Assembly (NCBI RefSeq): GCF_000725495.1
Contig: NZ_JNZD01000021.1
Span: 124,001 to 188,000 of the forward strand
From: Streptomyces aureus
Lineage (GTDB): Bacteria > Actinomycetota > Actinomycetes > Streptomycetales > Streptomycetaceae
Reading direction: 5' to 3'
DNA length: 64,000 bases
Within the stretch, counting starts at the first letter, position 1. The number at the start of each line of letters is the position of its first letter. Below the pieces are notes generated by a model. That model saw only the letters and a program-made list of their open reading frames with translations, was not told where the DNA came from and did no database searches. The translations under genes were made by a program, and so were the position numbers. This document shows positions 1 to 8,678 of this stretch, piece after piece.

Positions 1-2006
1 CCGCCGGGCAGCGCCAGGGTGATGGCGCCGTTGCCCTGGTACCAGTCCATGCGGATGCCCCGGGTGTTGCGGGCGCCCTCCAGGGACAGCGGACGGTCGG
101 GGTCGGTGTGCCAGTAGCCGCGCAGGCCCTCGGTGCGGTCGTTCCAGTAGACGAGAAGCCGTCCGTCCACATGGTGGAGGCCGGGATCGCCCCAGTGGCT
201 GTTCGCGGGGATGCGCAGGTCATGGGTGAGGAGCGTGCCCTCGGCGCCGATCACCCGCGCCTGGGCCGCCCCGGCGACGATGAGGTGGGGCCAGGCGTCG
301 GCGACGACCACGTCCTCGACGTCGGTCTTGGGAACGAGGGAGGCGACCGCGTCCTCCCAGGCGGGCCAGCCGAGTTCGTCGAACAGACCGGCCCGCAGGG
401 TGCGCGCCAGGACCGGCGCGAGGTCGGTGCCGGCGGCGGCGCGCACCTCCTCCTCGGCCAGCAACAGCGCCTCGGCGGGCAGCCACTTCAGCCGTGACAG
501 CGCGTCCGGCAACTGCGGCAGCCCCACGGCGGTGAACCGCAGTACGACGCCGCGCACCCAGTCCGCGAGCAGGGGACGACCGCCCGGCGACGCCGCGAGG
601 AGCGCGATCGCCCGCCGTGACCCGTCGTCGTCGCCGAAACGGTCCGCGCCCCGCCGGAACGCCCCGTGGAAGCGGCTGTCGGCGGCCACCGACAGCAGGT
701 CCCGGCGCCCCTCGCCCAGCGCCCACTGCGACAGCAGCAGCTGGTCGCCCTCCCGCGGAGCGGCCACCGGAACGTCCAGCGACAGCAGCAGATCGATCAG
801 GTCGAGGTCGTGGACGACCCTCAACGCACCACCGGAGGCAGCGAGTTCGGCCCGCAGCCGGGCCGCGCTCCGCTCCACCAGCGGATACAGCTCGGCCATG
901 CGGCTGGGGTCGCGCCACGACCGGGCCCGCTGCCAGTAGGCCAGGAACCGCTCCAGCCAGCCCGCGGCGCCGTCCGCGGGCCGCTGCTCCTCGGGCAGGG
1001 CGTCGTCCCACAGCCCCGCGGTGCAGCCGGAGGTCTCCAGCAGCTCCAGCCACATCGCCGGCATGTCGCTGTCGGGTGCGGAGGGCATCAGGTCGAGCAG
1101 GGTGCCCCGCACCTCGGGCTCGCGGGTGGCGAGGGCGATCAGGGCCGTGCGGTGTCCCTTCCACCAGCCGGCCGCTGAGCGCAGGGTCGCGGGCAGGGCC
1201 AGGAGGTCGCGGACGTACCCCTGCTCGGTGAGGCTCGCGTCGCGTCCGGCCGCCCTGGCCAGCTTGCGCAGGTCGTTCGCCATCTGCACGGACGGCGGGA
1301 GCCCGCCCGCCGTGCGGCGCAGACACAGCCGGGTGAAGCGGCGCAGCGCGTCCTCGGCCGGTACCCGTGCGGCCAGCTCCCTGGCATAGCCCGACAGGAC
1401 CTTCACCGGGAGCGCGCCGGCCAGCGCGAACTCCAGGAACACGGCGTCCAGCCGGTCCTCGTGCACCGTCAGCCCGTGCTCCGCCTCGGCCTTGCGGGCC
1501 CGGGTGAACAACTGGGCGGCGTAGGTGGCGTTCTCCTCCGCCAGGAACACGCGCCCGGCCTGCTCGTAGAACGTCGGCAGGAAGTGCGGCACCGAGGCCG
1601 CCAGCCGGTCCCCGAGCTCGACGAAGGCGTCGAGAGCGGCCTTCGGACGGGACTTGACCTGCCGTCCGGCCCGCTCCAGGTCCGGCACGACGCGCAGCGC
1701 GTGATGCCCGTCGTCCGGGTGGTGCACCAGCACCCACTCCGGGAAGCCCAGGGACTGGCGCGGCCCGAAGCCGACCACGGCGGGCTCGGCGTCCGGCTCC
1801 AGACCGAGGAAGCCCGCGGCCAGGTCCTCCGCCGCGCCCAGCTCGCCCGCCACCAGCCGGACCACCACCCGGCCGTCCAGGCCCGGGTGACGGTACGCCC
1901 GTGCTGTCAGCGCCACCGCCTGCTCACCGGCGTCCTGTGTGTCGGGCGGCAGCACCGCCCCCGCCGCCAGCAGTTCCTCGTTCGACACCTGCGTCCCCCC
2001 GCTCAT
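1..2006 (-). CDS. large conserved protein partnered with DUF4132, C-terminus cut by window edge
   Basis: The frame reads leftward from an ATG at 2006 and is still open at base 1, giving at least 668 residues. The start overlaps the stop of the upstream gene by four bases (ATGA), and a GAGGAGG ribosome site lies about ten bases before it. An in-frame GTG eight codons on is an alternative start. The N-terminal two thirds look alpha-helical, with Ala/Leu-rich repeats. The visible end has Trp/Tyr-Gly-Asp motifs (SHWGDPGLHH, YWNDRTEG, GYWHTDP) suggestive of a beta-propeller-like fold. Streptomyces homologues are, from memory, annotated as DNA-binding protein next to DUF4132. I see no catalytic motif and assign no function. 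The family recall is from memory, not a search. Confidence 0.7.
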   Translation of the reverse strand, partial: MSGGTQVSNEELLAAGAVLPPDTQDAGEQAVALTARAYRHPGLDGRVVVRLVAGELGAAEDLAAGFLGLEPDAEPAVVGFGPRQSLGFPEWVLVHHPDDGHHALRVVPDLERAGRQVKSRPKAALDAFVELGDRLAASVPHFLPTFYEQAGRVFLAEENATYAAQLFTRARKAEAEHGLTVHEDRLDAVFLEFALAGALPVKVLSGYARELAARVPAEDALRRFTRLCLRRTAGGLPPSVQMANDLRKLARAAGRDASLTEQGYVRDLLALPATLRSAAGWWKGHRTALIALATREPEVRGTLLDLMPSAPDSDMPAMWLELLETSGCTAGLWDDALPEEQRPADGAAGWLERFLAYWQRARSWRDPSRMAELYPLVERSAARLRAELAASGGALRVVHDLDLIDLLLSLDVPVAAPREGDQLLLSQWALGEGRRDLLSVAADSRFHGAFRRGADRFGDDDGSRRAIALLAASPGGRPLLADWVRGVVLRFTAVGLPQLPDALSRLKWLPAEALLLAEEEVRAAAGTDLAPVLARTLRAGLFDELGWPAWEDAVASLVPKTDVEDVVVADAWPHLIVAGAAQARVIGAEGTLLTHDLRIPANSHWGDPGLHHVDGRLLVYWNDRTEGLRGYWHTDPDRPLSLEGARNTRGIRMDWYQGNGAITLALPG

Positions 2007-2869
2007 GCGTTCTTGCCCTCCTCGATGATGCGCCCGGCGTACAGCGCCGCGGCCATCCGCATCCCCTCCGACCAGGCGACCGGTCCCACCTCGACCAGCG
2101 GCAGCGCGCGGCCGTCCTGGTCCTGCCAGGTGAGCGCCCCCGTCTCGCTGTCCCCGTCCCAGTACGGCTCCCCGATCCACACCGAGGCGTCGACGGTGCG
2201 GACGCCGTCCCGGATGCGGGAGGTCGCGTACCCGCCGGACACGCCGTAGCCGAGGGAACTGGCCCGGGCGGCGAGCGCGAAGCGGGAGCGGAACGAGCCG
2301 CCGGCGAACTCCCTGACCTCCGTGGCCTTGGGACGGAGGTCGTCCGGCCGCCGCCATATCGCCCGGTGGATCTGCTCGACGCCCTGGACGATGCCCAGTT
2401 CGGCCGCGAACTCGCGCAGGTCGTCGAGGTCCGGGAGAAGGGCCGGGTGCGGCAGGGTCACCGTGCGCGGGGCGATACGGACGGTCTCGCCGTCCAGGTT
2501 CACCAGCCGCAGTTCGCCGGTCTCGGTGGCGCCGCGCAGGAAGCCCACGTCGTCCGGGTCGTCGCCGACGACGACGAGATCGCGCAGCGCGGCCTGCCAG
2601 GCCTCGTCCGGCCACACCCGGGCCAACAGCCCGGTGGGCACGGGCAGCGACGACACCATCCACGCGTCGACCTGCGCCACGCACGAGGCAGCGTGCCGTT
2701 CGAGCCACTCGGCGAACCGGCGCAGCCGGTCCACCTCCGGGTGGTCCTTGAGCGCACGCGGGAGCGTCTTCAGCTGCCGTCCCGCCGCCCGGCCCGAGGT
2801 GGCCCGCACGGCCACCCGCCCCTCCACAAGGGCGACTTCATACCCGTCACCCGCCGACAGCCACCCCAC
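2003..2869 (-). CDS. DUF4132-type protein
   Basis: This gene encodes 288 residues from a GTG at 2869. The C-terminal core (EFAAELGIVQGVEQIHRAIW, then a Gly/Tyr-rich stretch and a final helix) resembles the DUF4132/MolR-like family found in pairs in Streptomyces. Most DUF4132 proteins are much longer, so this is a short form or only the C-terminal module. It has no signal peptide or membrane segment and is probably cytoplasmic. It overlaps the next gene by ATGA, so the two are translationally coupled and probably act together. The biochemical role of the family is unknown. The family assignment rests on memory of related sequences. Confidence 0.6.
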   Translation of the reverse strand: MGWLSAGDGYEVALVEGRVAVRATSGRAAGRQLKTLPRALKDHPEVDRLRRFAEWLERHAASCVAQVDAWMVSSLPVPTGLLARVWPDEAWQAALRDLVVVGDDPDDVGFLRGATETGELRLVNLDGETVRIAPRTVTLPHPALLPDLDDLREFAAELGIVQGVEQIHRAIWRRPDDLRPKATEVREFAGGSFRSRFALAARASSLGYGVSGGYATSRIRDGVRTVDASVWIGEPYWDGDSETGALTWQDQDGRALPLVEVGPVAWSEGMRMAAALYAGRIIEEGKNA

Positions 2870-3106
2870 GAGCCACAGCCTTCCGCGTCAGGAACACAAG
2901 ATTTGAGCACAGTTCACCCAGGTCAGTGCGTCCCGGGCGGAGTGCGACTATGCAGCGAACGCTAGCGCCGAGCACTGACAACCGGCCGCGCGGCCCCACA
3001 GGCGACCCACAGCGCACCCGACTTGAGGGTCCGGGCCGGTCGGCCGGACGTCCCGCTTTCGCCGGAGCGGGGGCGCGAAGCCCGGTGCCGCGGCTATCGT
3101 GCCGAC

Positions 3107-3895
3107 GTGACCGACACGTACGTGGGACTCGACGACGCCGGGATCGCGACGGCCGCGGCCCGGGCCGGTGCCGCCGTGGTGCGGGACCTGTACGGGCGCC
3201 GTCTCACCCGCGTCGACAAGGGCGGCGGGGACTTCGCCACCGCCGCCGACCTCGAGGCCGAGAAGGCGATCCTCGACGTGCTCCGCGATGCCCGTCCCGA
3301 GGACGCCGTGCTCGGCGAGGAGAGCGGGTCGCTGGGCGCGGCGGGCGCGGCACGCCAGTGGCTGGTGGATCCCCTGTGCGGCACGCACAACTACGCCGTC
3401 GGCAACATGCTGGTCGCCGTCAACGTCGCGCTGCGCGGCGGTGCCGCGGCGGTGGCCGACCCCTTCGCCGACGAGGTCTTCGTGAGCGACGGCGAGCGCG
3501 CGTGGAGGAGCCACGAGGGCGCCGACACCCCGCTGGTGCCCACGTCCGCCACCCGGCTCGTGGACGTCAACCTGGACCCGCCGTTCCCCGGCGCGCCCGG
3601 CTTCCGGGCCGTCGAGCTGCTGGCCCGGCACGCCTTCGTGGAGTACTTCCGGCCCCGTGTCGTCTCGACGACCCTGGCCCTGGCCTGGGTCGCCGCGGGC
3701 AAGCGAGCCGCGTACGTGACGGACGGCGGAGACCTGTCCGGGAGCGTGCACTTCGCCGCGGGCATCGCCCTGTGCGGGGCTGCCGGTTGCGTCGTCACCG
3801 GCATCGACGGCAAGCCGGTCGGGCCCTCGGGGCGCGGCCTCGTGGTGGCCGCGGACGCCGAGACGCACGAGCGGCTCATGTCGATGATCGGATGA
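3107..3895 (+). CDS. inositol-monophosphatase-like protein with substituted metal ligands
   Basis: The gene encodes 262 residues from GTG 3107; upstream in-frame starts add a non-conserved tail. The IMPase fold is recognisable: motif A keeps GEES, and motif B reads VDPLCGTHNY where the family has DPIDGTTN. The late motif reads VHFAAG where the family has WDxAAG. Two acidic metal ligands (Asp93 and Asp220 in human IMPA1 numbering) are therefore replaced by Cys and His. Cys and His can still bind metal, so the protein may use a different metal or may have lost phosphatase activity. A Streptomyces subfamily with DPLCGT is, I believe, widespread. The protein is cytoplasmic, stands alone, and its substrate is unknown. 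Confidence 0.8.
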   Translation: MTDTYVGLDDAGIATAAARAGAAVVRDLYGRRLTRVDKGGGDFATAADLEAEKAILDVLRDARPEDAVLGEESGSLGAAGAARQWLVDPLCGTHNYAVGNMLVAVNVALRGGAAAVADPFADEVFVSDGERAWRSHEGADTPLVPTSATRLVDVNLDPPFPGAPGFRAVELLARHAFVEYFRPRVVSTTLALAWVAAGKRAAYVTDGGDLSGSVHFAAGIALCGAAGCVVTGIDGKPVGPSGRGLVVAADAETHERLMSMIG

Positions 3896-4035
3896 TCCGG
3901 GTCCTTCTTCGGTGACCTGCTCCTGACCGGTGTCCGGCTCCTGACCGGCGCCCGACCTCGGACCAGTGACCGGCCCGGGTGCCTAAGGGGTCACGGCCGC
4001 GCGTGTGAACGACACCCCGGGCCGAGACCGGCTCG

Positions 4036-4067
4036 TTGACAGATAAAGCGGTGAAATGCCCTAATGA
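4036..4067 (+). promoter_or_regulatory. sigma-70-like promoter for the binding-protein gene
   Basis: A perfect TTGACA at 4036-4041 is followed about 18-20 bases later by CCTAATGAT in an unusually AT-rich stretch. It lies about 75 bases before the chosen ATG at 4139. This is inferred from consensus only. Confidence 0.45.
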
Positions 4068-4138
4068 TGCACAATGATCTTTTATGTGCGTCTCCTGGCG
4101 TTATGTCGCCGAGTGGGGCGCTGGAAAGGGGCCCTTGG

Positions 4139-5086
4139 ATGGCGGTTGCGACCTGTGCCGGCGGCGGCCTCCTCCCGAGGAAGCACCTCGCCCCGCTCGG
4201 CGCGATGACGGTCGCGGCCGCTCTCACGCTCACCGGTTGCAGCGACCAGAGCCCCAAGGACCCCCCGCCCTCGCCGTCCGGCACGGGCACGCGGGCGCCC
4301 CTGTACGAGGAACTGCCCGCGGCGGTGAAGAAGTCCGGGGTCATCAAGGTCGGCTCGGACATGCTCTATCCGCCGATGGAGTTCATCCAGAACGGCAAGC
4401 CGACCGGCGTCGACCCCGGTCTCGCCGAGGTGCTGGGCCGGGAGCTGGGGGTGAGGTTCCAGTTCGCCAACAGCGCGTTCGACACCCTGCTCACCGGCCT
4501 GCGCGCCAAGCGGTACGACGTCGTGATGTCCGCGATGAGCGACACCAAGGAGCGTCAGCAGGGGCTGGATCCCTCCACCGGGGAGAAGATCGGCGAGGAC
4601 GTCGACTTCGTCGACTACTTCACCGCCGGATCGTCGATCATGGTGAAGAAGGGCAACCCCGAGAAGATCAGGACACCGGCCGACCTCTGCGGCAGGAAGG
4701 TGGCCGTGCAGAGCGGCAGTACCGCGTACGACCTGCTGCAGTCCCAGCAGTGCGACGAGCCGATCGACATCGAGGCCTACGACACCCATGACGAGGCGCA
4801 GGCCCGGCTGGCGTCCGGTGCCGCGGTGGCCGATGTCGCCGACTACCCGGCGGTCGCCTACGCGGCGCAGACCTCGGGCGGCGGCAAGGACTTCGAGGTG
4901 GTCGGTGAGCAGATCGGGCCCGGTCCGTACGGCATCGCGGTGCCGGCTTCGAACAACCAGCTGCGGGACGCGCTCCAGGCGGCCCTGAACGCCGCCATCC
5001 GGGACGGTTCCTACAAGCAGGTCCTGGACAAGTGGAACGTCGGCGACGGCGCGGTGACCGACGCGACGATCAACAGCGGTACGTGA
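4139..5086 (+). CDS. amino-acid ABC transporter substrate-binding lipoprotein (SBP_bac_3)
   Basis: The gene encodes 315 residues. The ATG at 4139 is preferred because GGAAAGGGG precedes it by about nine bases and it gives a clean lipoprotein signal (RKH, hydrophobic core, LTGC lipobox). Longer in-frame starts back to 4064 would hide the signal. The mature part is a family 3 periplasmic binding protein. It has MLYPPMEFIQNGKPTGVDPG near the start, the hinge region VMSAMSDTKERQ, the SGSTAYD motif and the final helix KQVLDKWNVGDGA. Such proteins bind polar or acidic amino acids or opines. No permease or ATPase gene is adjacent, so it is an orphan receptor that must work with a transporter encoded elsewhere. 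Confidence 0.9.
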   Translation: MAVATCAGGGLLPRKHLAPLGAMTVAAALTLTGCSDQSPKDPPPSPSGTGTRAPLYEELPAAVKKSGVIKVGSDMLYPPMEFIQNGKPTGVDPGLAEVLGRELGVRFQFANSAFDTLLTGLRAKRYDVVMSAMSDTKERQQGLDPSTGEKIGEDVDFVDYFTAGSSIMVKKGNPEKIRTPADLCGRKVAVQSGSTAYDLLQSQQCDEPIDIEAYDTHDEAQARLASGAAVADVADYPAVAYAAQTSGGGKDFEVVGEQIGPGPYGIAVPASNNQLRDALQAALNAAIRDGSYKQVLDKWNVGDGAVTDATINSGT

Positions 5087-5173
5087 GTCGGGGCCCGTCG
5101 GCGCCCCCTCGTACATGGCTGCCTGTCGTACACAAGTCCCCGTCGTACACGGGCGCCTGTTGAACTCGAGTGT

Positions 5174-5221
5174 GTTCCGTCCCCGCCGCGCCGGCGGCCG
5201 CGCCGGCGGCCGGGACGGAAC
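5174..5221. terminator. bidirectional hairpin between convergent genes
   Basis: GTTCCGTCCC at 5174-5183 pairs perfectly with GGGACGGAAC at 5212-5221 around a GC-rich, partly self-complementary interior. It lies between the 3' ends of two convergent genes (5086 and 5249) and can serve both. Confidence 0.75.
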
Positions 5222-5248
5222 CTCACGGGGTGTCGGACAGCGGTCGGG

Positions 5249-6913
5249 TCAGGAGCCGCGCGACGCGCCCTCGAGCGGCGAGATGTCGAGGGATTTGAAG
5301 ACCGGCCACTGGTTTCCGTCCTTGTTGATTCCGGAACGGATGGTGACCCCGCCGGAGAGCCGGCCGGCCGGCTGGTTCGACTGATGGGTCAGTTTCACCT
5401 GGCCGTCGACGTAGGCCGTCGTGGTGTCCCGTCCGACCTTGACGGTCACGGTGTGATCGGACTTCGCGTCCAGCGGCCGCGAAGCCACCTTGTAGCCGTT
5501 CGCCAGCAGCGTCGCCCGGTTCCGGGTGACGACCACGGTGACCGGCTCCTTGCTGTTGGTCCGGACCCCGAGCGCGGCCTGGTTGGTGCCGTTGCCCAGT
5601 GAACCGATGAGCGCGGTGGCGCTGTAGTTCGTCCAGTCGACGCTGCTGCCCGGCCGGTAGTCCGCCTTGGCGTAGCGGGGGATGTTCGCCGACTTGGGCG
5701 CCTTGCCCAGGAAGACGTCGAAGCTGGTCCGCGTCTGGCGTCCGCCCCAGTTCTCGCGCTCGTACAGGGGCCGGTGCGCGTTGGCCGGCACCTGGACGTT
5801 CTGCCGGACGTTGTCCAGCATCTGGGCGGGAGTGGTCTCGGCGTAGACCTCGACGCGCTGGACGAGGCCGGCGGCCGCGGACCGGCGGCTCGCGGTCAGG
5901 GGGACGCTCGAATGGTCCGTCATCACGAGCGGGAACATCTCCTTGAGCAGATGCCTGGCCAGGGAGTCCTGCGAGTCGGCGTCCTGCTGCCCCGGTCCGT
6001 CGGAGAAGGGGACGGCGAACATGGTCGGGGTCGGCATGCCGTGGCCGACGATGTCCTTGACGGACCCGGCGAGGTCGTGGAGCACGCGGGCGCGGTACTC
6101 GGCCGTGGTCTCGCGGCGCCCCTTGTCCTCCAGCCACAGGCGGTTCACCAGCGGTGCGCCCGTGGTGCCGGTGACGTCGACGGGCTTGACGCTGTGCATG
6201 GCACGGGTGTGGCTCTGGAAGTCCCAGCGGCCCGACTTGTGCATCCGCTGGATCTCGCGCCAGGTCAGGTAGTAGGGGCGGTGCTTGTCCATCGACCCGG
6301 TGATCAGGAAGATCGTGCCGTTCATCTTGTGCTTGGCCAGGATGCGGTCGGCGTACTTCCACAGCCCGTCGGTGCCGTCGTCGAAGGTGAGCAGGACCGA
6401 ACGGCGCGGCGTGGGGCCGCCGTTCATGTACGCGGTGAACTGCTTCGCGGTCAGGGTGCGGTACCCGGCGTTCTCCAGCGCCGTCAGATGGGCGTCGAAG
6501 GCCCCCGGGGTGATCGCGTAGGGGCTCGTGCTCTTCTTGTTGACGTCGTGGAAGGTCAGCACCACGGGCGGAGCGTATTCCGGCAGGTTCTCGCCCCGCC
6601 GCGTCCAGCTGATCTGGTCCGAGATCGACATGGACGACCGGGTCAGCGGCGCCTGCGGGGTCATGTACTTGCGGCCGAGGTAGCGCTCGATGCCGACGGC
6701 GCCCGACGTCACCACCACGGAGAGGGTGAGCGCCCCGAGCAGGACGCGCACGGGCCACTGCGTCCAGCCCCGGCCCCAGCCCTGACCGCGGCCGCGGCGG
6801 CGGTCATGGGCGGTTTCCTGCGAGTAGTGGCCGCGCGAGCAGGGTTCCGGTCCGTGCCCGTGATCGTGCACGACGACGGCGACAGGCTCGCGCCGCTGGC
6901 GCATCCACACCAT
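5249..6913 (-). CDS. membrane-anchored polysaccharide deacetylase with C-terminal lectin-like domain
   Basis: The gene encodes 554 residues. A basic N-terminal tail leads into one membrane segment at about 54-76, leaving the rest outside the cell. The CE4/NodB domain has HDVN near 117, the metal and base motif LTFDDGTDG near 173, and the HxxxxH-type motif SHTRAMH near 235. Residues from about 400 onward look like a concanavalin-type beta sandwich (VTVKVGRDTTTAYVDG, GGVTIRSGI). The family removes acetyl groups from N-acetylhexosamine polymers. The start (ATG 6913) overlaps the stop of the upstream 37-residue gene by one base, and the whole operon is coupled back to a synthase. I infer that it deacetylates the polymer made by the GT2 protein. 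It resembles PgaB in role but not in full architecture. Confidence 0.88.
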   Translation of the reverse strand: MVWMRQRREPVAVVVHDHGHGPEPCSRGHYSQETAHDRRRGRGQGWGRGWTQWPVRVLLGALTLSVVVTSGAVGIERYLGRKYMTPQAPLTRSSMSISDQISWTRRGENLPEYAPPVVLTFHDVNKKSTSPYAITPGAFDAHLTALENAGYRTLTAKQFTAYMNGGPTPRRSVLLTFDDGTDGLWKYADRILAKHKMNGTIFLITGSMDKHRPYYLTWREIQRMHKSGRWDFQSHTRAMHSVKPVDVTGTTGAPLVNRLWLEDKGRRETTAEYRARVLHDLAGSVKDIVGHGMPTPTMFAVPFSDGPGQQDADSQDSLARHLLKEMFPLVMTDHSSVPLTASRRSAAAGLVQRVEVYAETTPAQMLDNVRQNVQVPANAHRPLYERENWGGRQTRTSFDVFLGKAPKSANIPRYAKADYRPGSSVDWTNYSATALIGSLGNGTNQAALGVRTNSKEPVTVVVTRNRATLLANGYKVASRPLDAKSDHTVTVKVGRDTTTAYVDGQVKLTHQSNQPAGRLSGGVTIRSGINKDGNQWPVFKSLDISPLEGASRGS

Positions 6914-7026
6914 CAGAGCACGCTCCCTCGCGACAGGACGATCAGATAGATGCAGCTCACCACCGAGATGGCGACCACATCGGTGATCACCCGGACCACC
7001 TTTCGCCGCAGGAACTTCTTCATCAT
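6913..7026 (-). CDS. 37-residue single-pass membrane peptide in polysaccharide operon
   Basis: This small frame starts at ATG 7026 (or the next ATG at 7023) and ends with TGA at 6913-6915. It has a basic head (MMKKFLRRKVVR) followed by one hydrophobic helix of about 20 residues and a short polar tail. AAGGA lies four to seven bases before the two possible starts. Its first ATG overlaps the stop of the GT2 synthase gene, and its own stop overlaps the start of the deacetylase gene, so it sits in a chain of coupled genes. Small membrane subunits such as PgaD assist poly-N-acetylglucosamine synthases, and a similar helper role is an inference from position only. Automatic annotation would probably miss it. 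Confidence 0.7.
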   Translation of the reverse strand: MMKKFLRRKVVRVITDVVAISVVSCIYLIVLSRGSVL

Positions 7027-8678
7027 CGAGTCCTTGACCAGACGCCGCGACGGATGGTCGCGAGGGAGTAGGGGAGCAGCCAGGACAGCAGCAGGGCCGA
7101 CAGCAGGCTCATCAGCGGCCGGTAGCGCCAGCGGGGGTCCCCGGGGTTGTCGATCTTGAACGCCAGGCCCCAGATGCTGCCCTTGAGCACCACACCGCTC
7201 AGGTACAGCACGCTCACGAACAGCCCGCCCTGCATGGGCGACCAGATCATGTGGCGGACCGCCATCAGCGGCGCGGCCATCACCCACAGCACATGGCCGT
7301 AGTACAGGCAGGACGGGCCGATACCGCGGCGCCACATGAACGTGCCGGTGAAGCAGGTGTTGCGGATGAAGCTCTTCTTCCAGCGGATCTGCTGCTTCAT
7401 GAACGGCCCGAAGTGCTCGGGGACGTTGGTCCACACCTTGGCCGACTGGACGTAGCCGATACGCCACTTGCGCTCGGGGTAGTCCTGCGTGGTGACGAAC
7501 GGGGAGTCCGCGTACTGCTTCTTCAGCTTCTTGCCGACCCACAGCTGTCCGAGGACGTAGCCGGTGAGTTGACGGTCGGTGGCGAACCGGAAGGGGGCGC
7601 CCAGGAAGCGGTCGCCGGCCCAGGCCGGGAAGTAGTTGTACACCGCGTCCCGGCGGAAGACCGCCAGCGGACCGGAGACACAGGTGACCGATCCGAAGGT
7701 GGACTCGGCGGCCTTGGCCACCCGGAACTGCCCCTCGTACCAGACGTCCTGGGCCTTGGTGAAGAGTGTCCGGTCCACGTTCAGCGCCCGGCAGTGGCCG
7801 CTGACCGCGCCCAGTTCGGGGTGGTCGACCAGGGCCTGCACGCACTTGCGCAGGGCATCGGACGCCAGGATGCAGTCGGAGTCGGTGAAGGCCAGCACGT
7901 CGCCGGTCGCGATCGCGGCTCCCCGGACCAGGGCGTGCTTCTTGCCCAGGTTCTTCTCCAGCTTGAGCAGCGTGATGCCGAGCTCCTCCGCCAGACCGTC
8001 CAGGATCTCGCGCGTCCCGTCCTCGGAGAGGTCGTCGATCACGATGATCTCCAGGTCCGGATAGTCGCTCGCCGCCATCGACCGCACGCAGCTCTCGATG
8101 TACTCGGCCTCGTCCTTGACCGCGAGCAGGAAGCTCACCTTCGGCACGGCGGGCAGGGACGGGAAGGAACCGAGGTTCTTCGGGCGCCGGCGCAGCGTGC
8201 GCACAGACGGGTCGTCGTAGCGGCTGTAGGCGATCTGCAGCATGGCGATGGTGCCGACCAGCACGGTGATGCCGTAGCCGATGACGAGCGGCTTCTCCGG
8301 TACGAGCGGGAGTTCGCGGGCCAGGATCAGCCCGAGCGGCAGCAGGCAGAACATCGCCAGCACGCGCCGCACCGCGAAACGCACGTCGGTCTGCATCCGG
8401 TTCGTCCATCGGGTGAGCGGGCCCGGGGGCCTGCTCACGACGGCGGACGAGCGGACGGCCGGCAGCGGCACGGACGCCCTGGGGTGCGGGTTCGGCAGGA
8501 TCAGACCGCAGGAGGCGGCGCCCGCCGGGTCGGCCGCACCCTCACGGCATACCGCTGTGTCGGGCGACTCGGCCGAAGTGGCCTGACCTGGCACGCCGCC
8601 TCCAGGCGCCCCGGGCACCGCTGCCCCGGGCGCCTCGAGGGCCGCAGCCGCGGCTCCCGGCGTCTTCAGGTCGGTCAC
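7023..8678 (-). CDS. processive family 2 glycosyltransferase (polysaccharide synthase)
   Basis: The gene encodes 551 residues from GTG 8678, which overlaps the upstream stop as GTGA. The first roughly 95 residues are Ala/Gly/Pro-rich and poorly structured, so an internal start at the Met before QTDVRFAVRR is possible. Two membrane segments (about 100-145) precede the GT2 domain. Its signature residues are IIVIDDLSEDGT near 211, the DSDC (DxD) near 265, and QQIRW near 428, the QxxRW motif of processive synthases such as hyaluronan, chitin and PNAG synthases. At least three more membrane helices follow. It should polymerise a nucleotide-activated sugar and pass the chain out of the cell. The nearby dehydrogenase and deacetylase suggest a polymer with uronic acid and amino-sugar residues. 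Confidence 0.9.
   Translation of the reverse strand: MTDLKTPGAAAAALEAPGAAVPGAPGGGVPGQATSAESPDTAVCREGAADPAGAASCGLILPNPHPRASVPLPAVRSSAVVSRPPGPLTRWTNRMQTDVRFAVRRVLAMFCLLPLGLILARELPLVPEKPLVIGYGITVLVGTIAMLQIAYSRYDDPSVRTLRRRPKNLGSFPSLPAVPKVSFLLAVKDEAEYIESCVRSMAASDYPDLEIIVIDDLSEDGTREILDGLAEELGITLLKLEKNLGKKHALVRGAAIATGDVLAFTDSDCILASDALRKCVQALVDHPELGAVSGHCRALNVDRTLFTKAQDVWYEGQFRVAKAAESTFGSVTCVSGPLAVFRRDAVYNYFPAWAGDRFLGAPFRFATDRQLTGYVLGQLWVGKKLKKQYADSPFVTTQDYPERKWRIGYVQSAKVWTNVPEHFGPFMKQQIRWKKSFIRNTCFTGTFMWRRGIGPSCLYYGHVLWVMAAPLMAVRHMIWSPMQGGLFVSVLYLSGVVLKGSIWGLAFKIDNPGDPRWRYRPLMSLLSALLLSWLLPYSLATIRRGVWSRTR

Noticed and set aside
220..1737. 505-residue Arg-rich minus-strand frame at the left edge
   Set aside because: It is a frame-shifted shadow of the large gene running from 2006 leftward; the latter has the coupled start and ordinary protein composition.
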